Made by a program: the position numbers and the translations under genes
Notes under the pieces: model-generated
Seen by the model: the letters and a program-made list of their open reading frames with translations, nothing else
The model's database searches: none
What the model was told of the DNA's origin: nothing
Assembly: GCA_937873245.1 (NCBI GenBank)
Contig: CALMVY010000265.1
Coordinates: forward strand, 1 to 35,754
DNA from: an uncultured Arthrobacter sp.
GTDB taxonomy: Bacteria; Actinomycetota; Actinomycetes; Actinomycetales; Micrococcaceae
Reading direction: 5' to 3'
Length of the DNA: 35,754 nucleotides
In this document: positions 23,172 through 30,797 of the stretch, piece after piece
Numbering within the stretch: position 1 is the stretch's first letter
Layout of the letters: every line of letters begins with the position of its first letter

Positions 23172-23813
23172 TCAGGCCTGGCCGCGGCGCCAGCGCGGCA
23201 GCGGCGTGACCCCTTCGGGCAGCGGTGGAAGGCCCGCGAAGGTGCACACCATGTCGGACCAGGCCTCCAGGTGGGAGGTGATGTCGGGTGTGGCCGGCGT
23301 CCAGGATGCCCGGAGTTCAATGTCGATCGAATTGGGGCGTTCCGAGAGGGTTCCGAAGCTTTCGGACAGCACCCGCGTGGCCGTCCCGCCGGCCGAGCGG
23401 TAGGGTGCGGCGTGGTTTTGCAGGGCTTCGACGAGCCAGGTCCAGGCGACGGAGCCGAGCATCTCGTCGTTGCCCATTTCCGGTTCCAGCTGGGCACGGA
23501 TGTAGGTGACCACCCGGAACTCGCCCTCCCAGACGGCGGAGCCGTCGGGGTCGTGCAGCAGGATGAAGCGGCCGGTCGCCAGCTCGACGTCGTCAGTTCC
23601 GGACGCCCGTGCCAGGGCTGCGGCTGCCGGGCCGTGGACGGCGCCGGAGGGTTCCCCCGGGGCGACAACTTCCGCCCCGAGCGCGACGGCGAACGGTGCC
23701 AGCCGCGCGGGGGCCGGGATCTCCTCGAGGCGCAGTTCACTGCGGGTTCGTGCCTGCCGAAGGGTTCCCAAGGCAAAAAGGAAATCTGCCGGAACCTGGT
23801 CGAGTGCGTTCAC
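23172..23813 (-). CDS. DUF3000 family protein
   Basis: A 213-residue soluble protein of the actinobacterial DUF3000 family, function unknown. It starts MNALDQVPADFLFALGTLRQARTRSELRLEEIPAPARLAPFAVAL, the conserved N-terminal block, and includes GRFILLHDPDGSAVWEGEFRVVTYIRAQLEPEMGND and a C-terminal WTPATPDITSHLEAWSDMVCTFAGLPPLPEGV. DUF3000 genes commonly neighbour RNase D-like and dxs genes in actinobacteria, and that is so here. The start is a GTG with TAATCT 6 nt upstream on the minus strand, so the mRNA is predicted to be leaderless. Confidence 0.85.
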   Translation of the reverse strand: MNALDQVPADFLFALGTLRQARTRSELRLEEIPAPARLAPFAVALGAEVVAPGEPSGAVHGPAAAALARASGTDDVELATGRFILLHDPDGSAVWEGEFRVVTYIRAQLEPEMGNDEMLGSVAWTWLVEALQNHAAPYRSAGGTATRVLSESFGTLSERPNSIDIELRASWTPATPDITSHLEAWSDMVCTFAGLPPLPEGVTPLPRWRRGQA

Positions 23814-23819
23814 AATGGA

Positions 23820-23825
23820 AGATTA
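23820..23825 (-). promoter_or_regulatory. leaderless -10 of the DUF3000 gene
   Basis: TAATCT on the minus strand ends 6 nt before the GTG (23813-23811). No ribosome binding site is present. Confidence 0.6.
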
Positions 23826-23918
23826 TGCAAGGGGCGGTCTCCAGCCCGGCAGGCTCGCCGCCGCTGCCGGGTCCGGCTTTCGCCGGGCCGGGAGACGGCG
23901 GCGGGTGCGCCGCCCGAA

Positions 23919-25019
23919 TCAGCCGGCAGCGAGCTCGTGCTTGATGGCGGCGACGAAGGAATCAACGTCATCCTCGGTGGTGTCGAAGGAGCACATCCAG
24001 CGGACCTCGCGGGCCGCCTCGTTCCAGTCGTAGAAACGGAAGGACGTGCGCAGCCGGTCGGCCACGCCGGCCGGCAGGATGGCGAACACGCCGTTGGACT
24101 CGGTCTTCTGGCTGAGTTCGACGCCGGGGATGGACTCGACGCCGGCACGCAGCCGCGCCGCCATCGCGTTGGCGTGCGAGGCGGAGCGCAGCCAGAGGTC
24201 ACCCTCGAGCAGGGCGATGAACTGGGCGGACATGAACCGCATCTTGGAGGCCAGCTGCATGTTCATCTTGCGCAGGTAGATCAGCCCCTGCGCTGCCGCC
24301 GGGTTCAGGGCGATCACGACCTCGCCGAAGAGCAGGCCGTTCTTGGTGCCGCCGAAGGAGAGGATGTCCACGCCGGCGTCGCGGGTGAAGGCCCGCAGCG
24401 GCACATTCAGGTGGGCGGCGGCGTTGGCCAGCCGGGCGCCGTCCATGTGCAGCTTCATGCCCTTGGAGTGGACATGCTCCGCGATGGCCCGGACTTCCTC
24501 CGGCGTGTAGCAGGTGCCGAGTTCGGTGGTCTGGGTGATGGACACGGCCAGCGGCTGGGCGCGGTGCTCGTCGCCCCAGCCCCAGGCCTCCTTGTCGATC
24601 AGCTCGGGCGTGAGCTTGCCGTCCGCCGTCGGGACCTGGAGCAGCTTGATGCCGCCGATCCGCTCCGGCGCACCGTTTTCGTCCATGTTGATGTGGGCGG
24701 TCGAGGCGCAGACCACGGCGCCCCAGCGCGGCAGCAGGGACTGCAGCGACAGCACATTCGCGCCGGTGCCGTTGAAGACCGGGAAGCATTCGATCCCTTC
24801 GCCGAAGTGCTCCTCCATCAGCTGCTGCAGCCGGGCGGTGTAGTCGTCCTCGCCGTAGGAGACCTGGTGGCCCTCGTTGGCCGCGGCCAGGGCTGTCAGC
24901 ACCTCGGGGTGGACGCCCGAGTAGTTGTCCGAGGCAAAGCCGCGGACGGAAGGATCGTGGAGCCGCGCTGCAGTGCTGGCAGGGGCAGTTTCAACTGTGC
25001 TTGTCATCGGTTTGCTCAC
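23919..25019 (-). CDS. low-specificity L-threonine aldolase
   Basis: A 366-residue PLP enzyme of the beta-eliminating-lyase (threonine aldolase) family that splits L-threonine or allo-threonine to glycine and acetaldehyde. PLP is held by Lys226 in SFGGTKNGLLFGE and the ring by Asp193 in HMDGARLANAAAHL; FASDNYSGVHPEVL near the N-terminus and YGEDDYTARLQQL are family motifs. The start is taken as GTG 25019, because TAGACT lies 6 nt before it and predicts a leaderless transcript; the in-frame ATG at 25007 is the alternative. Monocistronic. Confidence 0.92.
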   Translation of the reverse strand: MSKPMTSTVETAPASTAARLHDPSVRGFASDNYSGVHPEVLTALAAANEGHQVSYGEDDYTARLQQLMEEHFGEGIECFPVFNGTGANVLSLQSLLPRWGAVVCASTAHINMDENGAPERIGGIKLLQVPTADGKLTPELIDKEAWGWGDEHRAQPLAVSITQTTELGTCYTPEEVRAIAEHVHSKGMKLHMDGARLANAAAHLNVPLRAFTRDAGVDILSFGGTKNGLLFGEVVIALNPAAAQGLIYLRKMNMQLASKMRFMSAQFIALLEGDLWLRSASHANAMAARLRAGVESIPGVELSQKTESNGVFAILPAGVADRLRTSFRFYDWNEAAREVRWMCSFDTTEDDVDSFVAAIKHELAAG

Positions 25020-25025
25020 GCTTTC

Positions 25026-25031
25026 AGTCTA
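25026..25031 (-). promoter_or_regulatory. leaderless -10 of the threonine aldolase gene
   Basis: TAGACT on the minus strand ends 6 nt before the GTG start. An AGGAGG-complementary run occurs farther upstream but not in the right strand or position to serve as a ribosome binding site. Confidence 0.6.
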
Positions 25032-25083
25032 AGGAGGTCCGGGCCCAACGGCTAAGTGCGGTGCTGGGGCTCAGCGTTTCGGG

Positions 25084-25887
25084 TCAGCGTTCGATTTCTG
25101 GACCCAGCAGCAGCCGCCGGCCGTTCAGTTCCGCCGCGGGGGAGGTGAAGAGCCCGACGGCGGCAGCGGCCAGGTCCTCGACGTCGGTGAAGCCGGGGAA
25201 GGTCCGTTCCGGGGATTTCGCCCGCATGCCGGCGTCCACGAGGGCCTTCACGACGAAGATGACGGCGGCGCTGTGCTGTTCACCCGTTGTGTGCTTTTCC
25301 CCGCTGCCGGCGTCACTGCCGGGATCCTGCTTGCGGCCCGCCTGACCGCGGTGGAATCCGTCGGCGACCGCCAGGGTCCAGGCTTCGGCGGCCGCCTTGG
25401 CGGCCACATAGCTGGCGCCGCCCGCCGTCGGCTTGCTCACGGCAGTTGAGGAGACCATGGCGAAGCGACCGGCGTCGGAGGCGGCGAGGTCGTCATAGAA
25501 GACCCGCGTGACGTTCCGTACCGTGGTGATGGCTCCGCGTTCCAGGAAGTCCCAGTCCTCGTCGCTCTGGTCCGTGATGCCCTTGGCGCCGCGCCAGCCG
25601 CCGACAAGGTGGATGACGCCGTCGACCGCTCCGCCCGTTCCGCCCGTTCCGGCCAGCGCGGCATGCACGGTGGCGCGCAGCGACCGGACGGCCGCGAGGT
25701 CAGCGAGGTCGCAGACGAGCGGCGTGACACCGCTGCCGGCGTCGGCGGCGGCCGCCTCGATCCGGGGCCCGTCGGAGCCCACAGTGAAGACATTGTGCCC
25801 GGCGTTGTGCAGGGCGCGGGCGGCGGCGATCCCCGAAGGGCCGCTGCCGCCCGTGACCACCACGTTCAGGGTGCGTCCGGCGCTCAT
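25084..25887 (-). CDS. SDR family oxidoreductase, atypical
   Basis: A 267-residue Rossmann-fold protein. The cofactor loop is TGGSGPSG (12-19), spaced TGxxGxxG as in extended or atypical SDRs rather than classical TGxxxGxG. Catalytic residues are Ser146/147 (MVSSTAV), Tyr160 and Lys164 (SYVAAK). The NNAG motif is replaced by HLVGGWRG. Residues 180-207 (GQAGRKQDPGSDAGSGEKHT...) form a hydrophilic insertion in the substrate-binding loop. The ATG overlaps the stop of the DUF6421 gene (ATGA, 25884-25887), so these are coupled. The substrate is unknown. Confidence 0.85.
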   Translation of the reverse strand: MSAGRTLNVVVTGGSGPSGIAAARALHNAGHNVFTVGSDGPRIEAAAADAGSGVTPLVCDLADLAAVRSLRATVHAALAGTGGTGGAVDGVIHLVGGWRGAKGITDQSDEDWDFLERGAITTVRNVTRVFYDDLAASDAGRFAMVSSTAVSKPTAGGASYVAAKAAAEAWTLAVADGFHRGQAGRKQDPGSDAGSGEKHTTGEQHSAAVIFVVKALVDAGMRAKSPERTFPGFTDVEDLAAAAVGLFTSPAAELNGRRLLLGPEIER

Positions 25888-27266
25888 CCGGCGTTCATTG
25901 CAGTGCTTGACGTACCCGTGATGCCGGCCGTGGATTCGATGACGGCGCGCATCTTCTTCTCGAGAGCCTCGTAGAACATGGAGAGCGGGAACTCGTCGTC
26001 GAGCACCTGGTCGGTGAGGCCGCGCGGCGGGCCGGCCAGCGGCAGTGCGTCCGGACCCTTGGCCCAGACGGACGCCGGGTTGGGGGTGACGGTGCCGGAG
26101 ATCAGCTCGTAGGCGGCGAGCCAGTGGGCCATCTTCGGGCGGTCGATCGAGCGCCAGTAGAGCTCCTCGATCTTCGCGCCGAGTTCAACCACGACGTCGG
26201 CGGCTTCGTCCCAGTCGATGCTGAGCTTGCTGTCGGTCCAGTGCAGGACGTGGTGCTGGTGCATCCAGGCGAACAGCAGCTGGCCGCCGAGGCCGTCGTA
26301 GTTGCGGACCCGGCTGCCGGTGATGGCGAAGCGGAAGATCCGGTCGAAAATCACGGCGTACTGGACCAGCTTGGCGTGCCGGCGGGCCTCCGGGTCGGCG
26401 TCCTCATCCTTTTCGATCTTCACGGATTCGCGGAAGGCGGTGAGGTCGCAGCGCAGTTCCTCGAGGGAGTAGAGGAAGTACGGCATGCGCTGCTTGATCA
26501 TGAACGGGTCGAAGGGCAGGTCGCCGCGCATGTGGGTGCGGTCGTGGATGAGGTCCCACATCACGAACGTTTCCTGCGTCAGCTTTTGGTCCTCCAGGAG
26601 CGCGGCTGCGTCCTCGGGAAGCTGCAGGGAGGTGATGTCGGCGGCGGCCCGGAGCACACGGCGGAAGCGGGCGGCCTCGCGGTCGGCGAAGATGGCGCCC
26701 CACGTGAACGTCGGGGTCTCGCGGACCGCGACGGTCTCCGGGAACAGCACCGCGGAGTTGGTGTTGTAGCCGGGGGTGAAGTCAAGGAAGCGGATGGGGA
26801 CGAAGAGCTTGTTCGAGTATTCGCCTTCCTCCAGGCCGGCGACGAACTCGGGCCAGATGACCTCGATCAGCACGGCCTCGACCAGGCGGTTGCTGCTGCC
26901 GTTCTGCGTGTACATGGGGAAGACCACCAGGTGCTGCAGTCCGTTCACCCGGTGCTGCTGCGGCTGGAACGCCTGCAGGGAGTCGAGGAAGTCGGGCACG
27001 CCGAAGCCTCCGTCCGCCCAGCGGCCGAAGTCGGTGACGAGGAGGTCAAGGTAGTCGGCGTCGTGCGGGAAAGCCGGCGCCAATGCCTGGATGGCCGCCG
27101 AGATGGTGCGGACATACCCGCTGGCCGCCTCAAGGTTGGAAGCCTCCGGGACGGAGCCGTCCTGGATCTGGAGCGCCTGCAGGGCGGTGGCGGCCGCCTT
27201 GAGCCGGAGCCACTCCGGGGAGCTGGCCGAGATCGGGGCAGTGGTGGTGATAGCGGTGGTGGTCAT
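25884..27266 (-). CDS. DUF6421 family protein
   Basis: A 460-residue soluble protein matching the actinobacterial DUF6421 type (MYTQNGSSNRLVEAVLIEVIWPEFV, FLDFTPGYNTNSAVLFPETVAVRETPTFTWGAIFADREAARFRRVL, WDLIHDRTHMRGDLPFDPFMIKQRMPYFLYSLEELRCDL). The His/Asp-rich stretch HDRTHMRGDLPFD and HQHHVLHW could bind metal; that is inference only. Function unknown. It is the first gene of a two-gene unit with the SDR. Its upstream region holds an AT-rich patch with degenerate dyads. Confidence 0.85.
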   Translation of the reverse strand: MTTTAITTTAPISASSPEWLRLKAAATALQALQIQDGSVPEASNLEAASGYVRTISAAIQALAPAFPHDADYLDLLVTDFGRWADGGFGVPDFLDSLQAFQPQQHRVNGLQHLVVFPMYTQNGSSNRLVEAVLIEVIWPEFVAGLEEGEYSNKLFVPIRFLDFTPGYNTNSAVLFPETVAVRETPTFTWGAIFADREAARFRRVLRAAADITSLQLPEDAAALLEDQKLTQETFVMWDLIHDRTHMRGDLPFDPFMIKQRMPYFLYSLEELRCDLTAFRESVKIEKDEDADPEARRHAKLVQYAVIFDRIFRFAITGSRVRNYDGLGGQLLFAWMHQHHVLHWTDSKLSIDWDEAADVVVELGAKIEELYWRSIDRPKMAHWLAAYELISGTVTPNPASVWAKGPDALPLAGPPRGLTDQVLDDEFPLSMFYEALEKKMRAVIESTAGITGTSSTAMNAG

Positions 27267-27440
27267 CGCAGCAGGCGCCTTTCTATTGACTGGGAGCGTC
27301 GCTCTTCAGTGTCTAGATCGAGCGTAGCAAGCAATCAGAATCCCTAATGCAAAATTGGCTTGAGCATAAGAAAGTCTGGGCCAAGTGGGCTGTGCGGGCC
27401 CCACCAGCTCCAGCGGCGGCGTGGCTGCCTTATCCCGGCT
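27267..27440 (-). promoter_or_regulatory. upstream region of the DUF6421 gene
   Basis: The gap holds an AT-rich patch (about 27335-27375) unlike its GC-rich surroundings. A degenerate dyad, ATGCTCAA/TTTTGCAT on the minus strand (27377-27347 region), is of the loose kind bound by Lrp/AsnC regulators. TACGCT preceded by TGC near 27330 is a possible extended -10. No gene is visible here. Confidence 0.35.
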
Positions 27441-27448
27441 GGACGGCG

Positions 27449-27494
27449 AAGGGCCCCCGCGACAGCCGCTGATGCGGTGACGGAGGGGGCCCTT
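27449..27494 (-). terminator. msrB operon terminator with nested stem
   Basis: AAGGGCCCCC (27449-27458) pairs perfectly with GGGGGCCCTT (27485-27494). The 26-nt interior contains a smaller stem CCGC/GCGG. It lies 41 bases past the msrB stop on the minus strand. Confidence 0.75.
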
Positions 27495-27534
27495 TGCTTT
27501 GTCCAGTCTGCGTTGTCCAGCCGGACGCCCGGGG

Positions 27535-28065
27535 CTACTGGCCGGCGTCGTCCGCGGTGACCAGCTTCAGTGACACGGAATTGATGCAATAGCGCTGGTC
27601 GGTCGGGGTTCCGTAGCCCTCGCCCTCGAACACATGGCCGAGGTGGGAGTCACACGTGGCGCAGCGGACCTCGACGCGTTCCATCCCCAGGGTGCGGTCG
27701 TGGATGTACTTGACCGTGCCTTCCGCGAGCGGTGCCCAGAAGGAGGGCCAGCCGCAGTGCGAATCGAACTTCTCCTGGCTGGTGAACAGCTCGGTGCCGC
27801 AGGCGCGGCACTGATAGACGCCGGTGGTGTGGGTATCCCAGTACTCCCCGGTGTAGGGCCGCTCGGTTCCGGCCTGGCGGAGCACCCGGTACTCTTCCGG
27901 GGACAGTTCCTGGCGCCACTGCTCATCGGATTTTTCAACAGGGGACTTTTCGGCAGTCGACTTTTCAACGGGCGGGCTGTCGGCCTGGGCGGACTCACTT
28001 TCGGGCGCGGTCCCCGCGGGGGCGGCAACGGGCGAGACTTTGGGCCTGTTACTGAAGATGCTCAT
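27535..28065 (-). CDS. msrB: peptide-methionine (R)-S-oxide reductase
   Basis: A 176-residue MsrB that reduces methionine-R-sulfoxide. The zinc site is Cys86/Cys89 (CRAC) and Cys135/Cys138 (CATC); the catalytic Cys160 is in RYCINSVSL; HCGWPSFW and HLGHVFEGEG are family motifs. Residues 1-48 are a non-conserved, Ser/Glu/Pro-rich extension with the short repeat PVEKS-TAEKS-PVEKS, longer than the usual start just before SDEQWRQELSPEEYRVLR. No signal peptide is seen. The gene lies 14 bp after the next gene upstream and probably shares its transcript. Confidence 0.95.
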   Translation of the reverse strand: MSIFSNRPKVSPVAAPAGTAPESESAQADSPPVEKSTAEKSPVEKSDEQWRQELSPEEYRVLRQAGTERPYTGEYWDTHTTGVYQCRACGTELFTSQEKFDSHCGWPSFWAPLAEGTVKYIHDRTLGMERVEVRCATCDSHLGHVFEGEGYGTPTDQRYCINSVSLKLVTADDAGQ

Positions 28066-28079
28066 AGTTGGACTAACGC

Positions 28080-28568
28080 TCAGGAGTCCCCGATAAATCC
28101 CGATCCGGCGTACAGATGCAGGACCGGAAGGCCCAGCTTGTCCTGGGCCTTCGTGGCCCAGTCGGTATGGAAAGTGTCCGCGACGGCGTGCGGGCGGGTG
28201 ATGACGACGGCCTGTCCGGCGCCGAGTTCCCGGACCCTGGCGACCATCCCGTCGACTGCCTTACCCTCAACGATTTCGCCGGTCACGCCGCTGCCGAGCC
28301 CGGCCAGCGCCGCCAGCGACGCCGCCAAGGTCGCGGCGGCCTCGGCGCGTTCTTCGGCGGGATCGGAGTGTGCCGTCAGTTCACGGAAGGCCTTGGAGAT
28401 TTCCAGCAAGGACAGGTTCTCCAGGAAATCCACCAGGAGGTGCCGCTCAGTGCTGGCCGGAACCAGGACCACCAGAGGCGCATCACCGCCGGCGATCAGG
28501 GTCTCGATGTTGACGCGGTCGTCCGCGCCGAGGGGCTCTTCTGTCAAAATGACGATTGGATCACTCAT
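28080..28568 (-). CDS. conserved hypothetical alpha/beta protein
   Basis: A 162-residue protein that I do not recognise. It has alternating hydrophobic strands and helices (IVILTEEPLGADDRVNIETLI, PLVVLVPASTERHLLVDFLENLSLLEISKAF, QAVVITRPH, LPVLHLYAGSG), which suggests a small Rossmann- or universal-stress-like fold. No catalytic motif or membrane segment. The ATG at 28568 has TAGGCT 6 nt upstream and no ribosome binding site. msrB follows after 14 bp. A role linked to oxidative stress is suggested only by that neighbour. Confidence 0.7.
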   Translation of the reverse strand: MSDPIVILTEEPLGADDRVNIETLIAGGDAPLVVLVPASTERHLLVDFLENLSLLEISKAFRELTAHSDPAEERAEAAATLAASLAALAGLGSGVTGEIVEGKAVDGMVARVRELGAGQAVVITRPHAVADTFHTDWATKAQDKLGLPVLHLYAGSGFIGDS

Positions 28569-28574
28569 GCCCCC

Positions 28575-28580
28575 AGCCTA
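28575..28580 (-). promoter_or_regulatory. leaderless -10 of the msrB operon
   Basis: TAGGCT on the minus strand ends 6 nt before the ATG (28568-28566). The same hexamer serves the aldo/keto reductase gene at 12762. Confidence 0.6.
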
Positions 28581-28750
28581 GTCGCGCGCCGGTGCGCCCG
28601 CACGGATTGCGGCGGGAACGCCCGCCCGGGCCGTTCCGTCGCGCTGAACGGCGGCCCCGCGGCCGGCGCTGGCCGCCGGGGGACCCGCCGGCGGCGGGCC
28701 CGGGCGGCCCGGATGCCACTCCGGGCGGGGAGTTCAGTAAGAATGGTGCC

Positions 28751-30085
28751 ATGGCTTCCTCCTCACGCCTCCTGCCGGACCCGCAGCGGATCTCCACCGC
28801 CCGTGGGAAGGCGGCCCGCGCCGTCGCGAACTCCGCCGCCGAAGTATCCGTCCCGGGCAGTGCCAAGTGGGCCTTGGGCGGGCTCATCGGCGGCAGCGCC
28901 GCAGCCGGCCTGCTGGCAGCCGGGTCCTCCGCCCTTGCCCTCTATTTCGCCCGCCGCGTGATCACCCCCGCCCGGGTCCGGGAGGAGGACCAGGAAGTGC
29001 TCGCGGTGATCCGGGGCGACCGCGGGCTGCAACTCATCCTCGCGGCGACGCCCGATGCCACGGTCGAAGGTGTCTACGGATTCTTCTTCGACGGCGGCCG
29101 GGGGCACGCCCGGATCGGCCGGATCGTGTCCTACTCGCCCGCCGAGCGTACGGTGCAGCGCGAAGTCGAAGCCGTCTACAGCGGCGACCTCAGCACTGCG
29201 CGCCGCGGCTACTGGAGCGGAGCCGCCCACCCGGACCCGGCCGGCATCGGCCTGCCGTCGGAAGACGTGGAGATCGACGTCGACGGCGGGACCGCTCCGG
29301 CCTGGCTCGTCCGGGCCCCGCAGGAGTCGGGCGTCTGGGCCATCATGGTGCACGGCCGCGGCGCGAGCCGACAGGAATGCCTGCGGGCGGTCCGGACCGC
29401 CCGGGAACTGGGCATGTCCAGCCTGTTGATCTCCTACCGCAATGACGGCCTGGCGCCTTCGGCACAGGACGGGCGCTATGGCCTTGGCTCCACCGAATGG
29501 CGCGACGTCGAATCGGCCATCGGGTTTGCGCTGGAGCATGGTGCCCGTGAAGTGGTGCTTTTCGGCTGGTCCATGGGCGGGGCCATCTGCCTCCAGACCG
29601 CCGATTTGTCCCGCTACCACCCACTGATCCGGGCCATGGTGCTGGACGCGCCCGTCATCAACTGGGTCAACGTGCTGGCACACCACGCCGAACTCAACCG
29701 GATCCCGTCGGCGGTGGGCCGGTACGGGCAGCTGATGATGAGCCACAAACTGGGCCGGCGGCTGACCGGGCTCGCCGCGCCGGTGGACCTGAAAGCGATG
29801 GACTGGGTGTCCCGCGCCGTCGAGCTCCGGACGCCGACGCTGATCATCCACAGCGTCGATGACGAATACGTCCCCTACGGCCCCTCCGCGGCCCTGGCCG
29901 AGAAGAACCCGGAGATGGTCACCTTCGAGACCTTCGACCGTGCCCGGCACACCAAGGAGTGGAATGTGGATCCGGAGCGCTGGGAGCGCCTGGTCGCGGC
30001 CTGGCTGGGGCAGCAGCTCGCGCCCCGCTCAAACCCCGGCCAGCCGAATCCCGAGGCACCTGATTTGAAGGCACCTGATTCCTAG
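28751..30085 (+). CDS. membrane-anchored alpha/beta hydrolase
   Basis: A 444-residue protein. One hydrophobic segment (about 40-70, WALGGLIGGSAAAGLLAAGSSALALYFARRV) anchors it near the N-terminus. The C-terminal half is an alpha/beta hydrolase: nucleophile Ser274 in GWSMGG, Asp370 or Asp371 in HSVDDEYVPYG, and His400 in DRARHTKEW; HGRGASRQE supplies the oxyanion loop. The middle domain (100-180) is not recognised. The ATG at 28751 is chosen because TAAGAAT lies 6 nt upstream; the open frame extends to 28556 without support. The last codons (NPEAPDLKAPDS) are encoded by a 15-bp tandem repeat that continues past the stop. Substrate unknown. Confidence 0.88.
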   Translation: MASSSRLLPDPQRISTARGKAARAVANSAAEVSVPGSAKWALGGLIGGSAAAGLLAAGSSALALYFARRVITPARVREEDQEVLAVIRGDRGLQLILAATPDATVEGVYGFFFDGGRGHARIGRIVSYSPAERTVQREVEAVYSGDLSTARRGYWSGAAHPDPAGIGLPSEDVEIDVDGGTAPAWLVRAPQESGVWAIMVHGRGASRQECLRAVRTARELGMSSLLISYRNDGLAPSAQDGRYGLGSTEWRDVESAIGFALEHGAREVVLFGWSMGGAICLQTADLSRYHPLIRAMVLDAPVINWVNVLAHHAELNRIPSAVGRYGQLMMSHKLGRRLTGLAAPVDLKAMDWVSRAVELRTPTLIIHSVDDEYVPYGPSAALAEKNPEMVTFETFDRARHTKEWNVDPERWERLVAAWLGQQLAPRSNPGQPNPEAPDLKAPDS

Positions 30086-30129
30086 GCACCTGATTCCTAG
30101 GCACGCACTTCCCCGGCACCTGTCGCGCC
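30055..30129 (+). repeat. 15-bp tandem repeat GGCACC-N9, five units
   Basis: Units start at 30055, 30070, 30085, 30100 and 30115. The first three share GGCACCTGATT; units 2 and 3 are identical; unit 4 has GGCACG; unit 5 begins GGCACCTG. The array starts in the hydrolase coding end and crosses its stop. Confidence 0.75.
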
Positions 30130-30143
30130 GAGTCGGCATTTAA

Positions 30144-30207
30144 CGGCAATGTTCCTCGAAAACATTGCCGCGTGCTGCACACTCGGTGCGCCGCGCTGCA
30201 CACTCGG
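30144..30207. other. hairpin and direct repeat between the hydrolase and ybaK
   Basis: CGGCAATGTT (30144-30153) pairs perfectly with AACATTGCCG (30161-30170) across a 7-nt loop; it may terminate convergent transcription although it lacks a T-tract. Just after it, GCTGCACACTCGG occurs twice, at 30174 and 30195, 21 bp apart. Confidence 0.55.
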
Positions 30208-30243
30208 AGCGTCCTTTGCACTCCCGGTGCTTCGGGATCCCGG

Positions 30244-30741
30244 TCAGTTCCGGACGGTCCCGATCCGTGCCGTGCGCGCCCCGGTGAGGCGGATCAGTTC
30301 CGCCGGGCTCAGTTCGATGTCGAGGCCGCGCCGCCCGCCCGACACCAGGATCGTGTCCAGGCCCAGGGCGCTGTCATCCACCACGGTGGGGGAGGGCTGC
30401 CGCTGGCCCAGCGGCGAGATGCCGCCCAGCACGTAGCCCGTGCGGCGCTCGGCCGCCGCCGGATCCGCCATCGCCGCCTTCTTGCCGCCCAGCGCCGAAG
30501 CCATCGCCTTGAGGTCCAGGTTCCCGCTCACCGGCACGACGCCGACGGCGAGCCGGCCGTCGACGTCGACCATCAGGGTCTTGAACACCCGCGCCGGATC
30601 GACGCCGAGCACCTCCGCCGCTTCCAGCCCGTAGCTGGCGGCCGCAGGGTCGTGGCTGTAGGGGTGGGCGACGAAGGGAACCCCGGCGGCCGCCAATGCT
30701 GCGGTGGCCGGGGTTCCCTGTGATGCCTGCTTGCGTGCCAT
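30244..30741 (-). CDS. ybaK: YbaK-type Cys-tRNA(Pro)/aminoacyl-tRNA deacylase
   Basis: A 165-residue single-domain editing protein of the YbaK/EbsC family, which hydrolyses Cys-tRNA(Pro) made in error by prolyl-tRNA synthetase. The catalytic Lys54 is in VFKTLMV; GNLDLKAMASALGGKKAAMADPAAAERRTGYVLGGISPLGQRQ covers the conserved core, and the GGISPLG motif is diagnostic. It follows sufE on the minus strand after 53 bp that contain 15-bp repeats, so joint transcription is possible. Both ends are flanked by GGCACC repeats in opposite orientation. Confidence 0.93.
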   Translation of the reverse strand: MARKQASQGTPATAALAAAGVPFVAHPYSHDPAAASYGLEAAEVLGVDPARVFKTLMVDVDGRLAVGVVPVSGNLDLKAMASALGGKKAAMADPAAAERRTGYVLGGISPLGQRQPSPTVVDDSALGLDTILVSGGRRGLDIELSPAELIRLTGARTARIGTVRN

Positions 30742-30755
30742 ATCTGCTCGGTCTC

Positions 30756-30797
30756 GGGGTGCCTGAGGATCCGGTGCCTGGGTGTCCGGTGCCGTCA
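30756..30797 (-). repeat. 15-bp repeats GGCACC-N9 upstream of ybaK, minus orientation
   Basis: Read on the minus strand, GGCACC recurs three times with a 15-bp period (units GGCACCGGACACCCA, GGCACCGGATCCTCA, GGCACC). It is the counterpart, in inverted orientation, of the array at 30055-30129 and extends to the edge of sufE. Confidence 0.6.
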
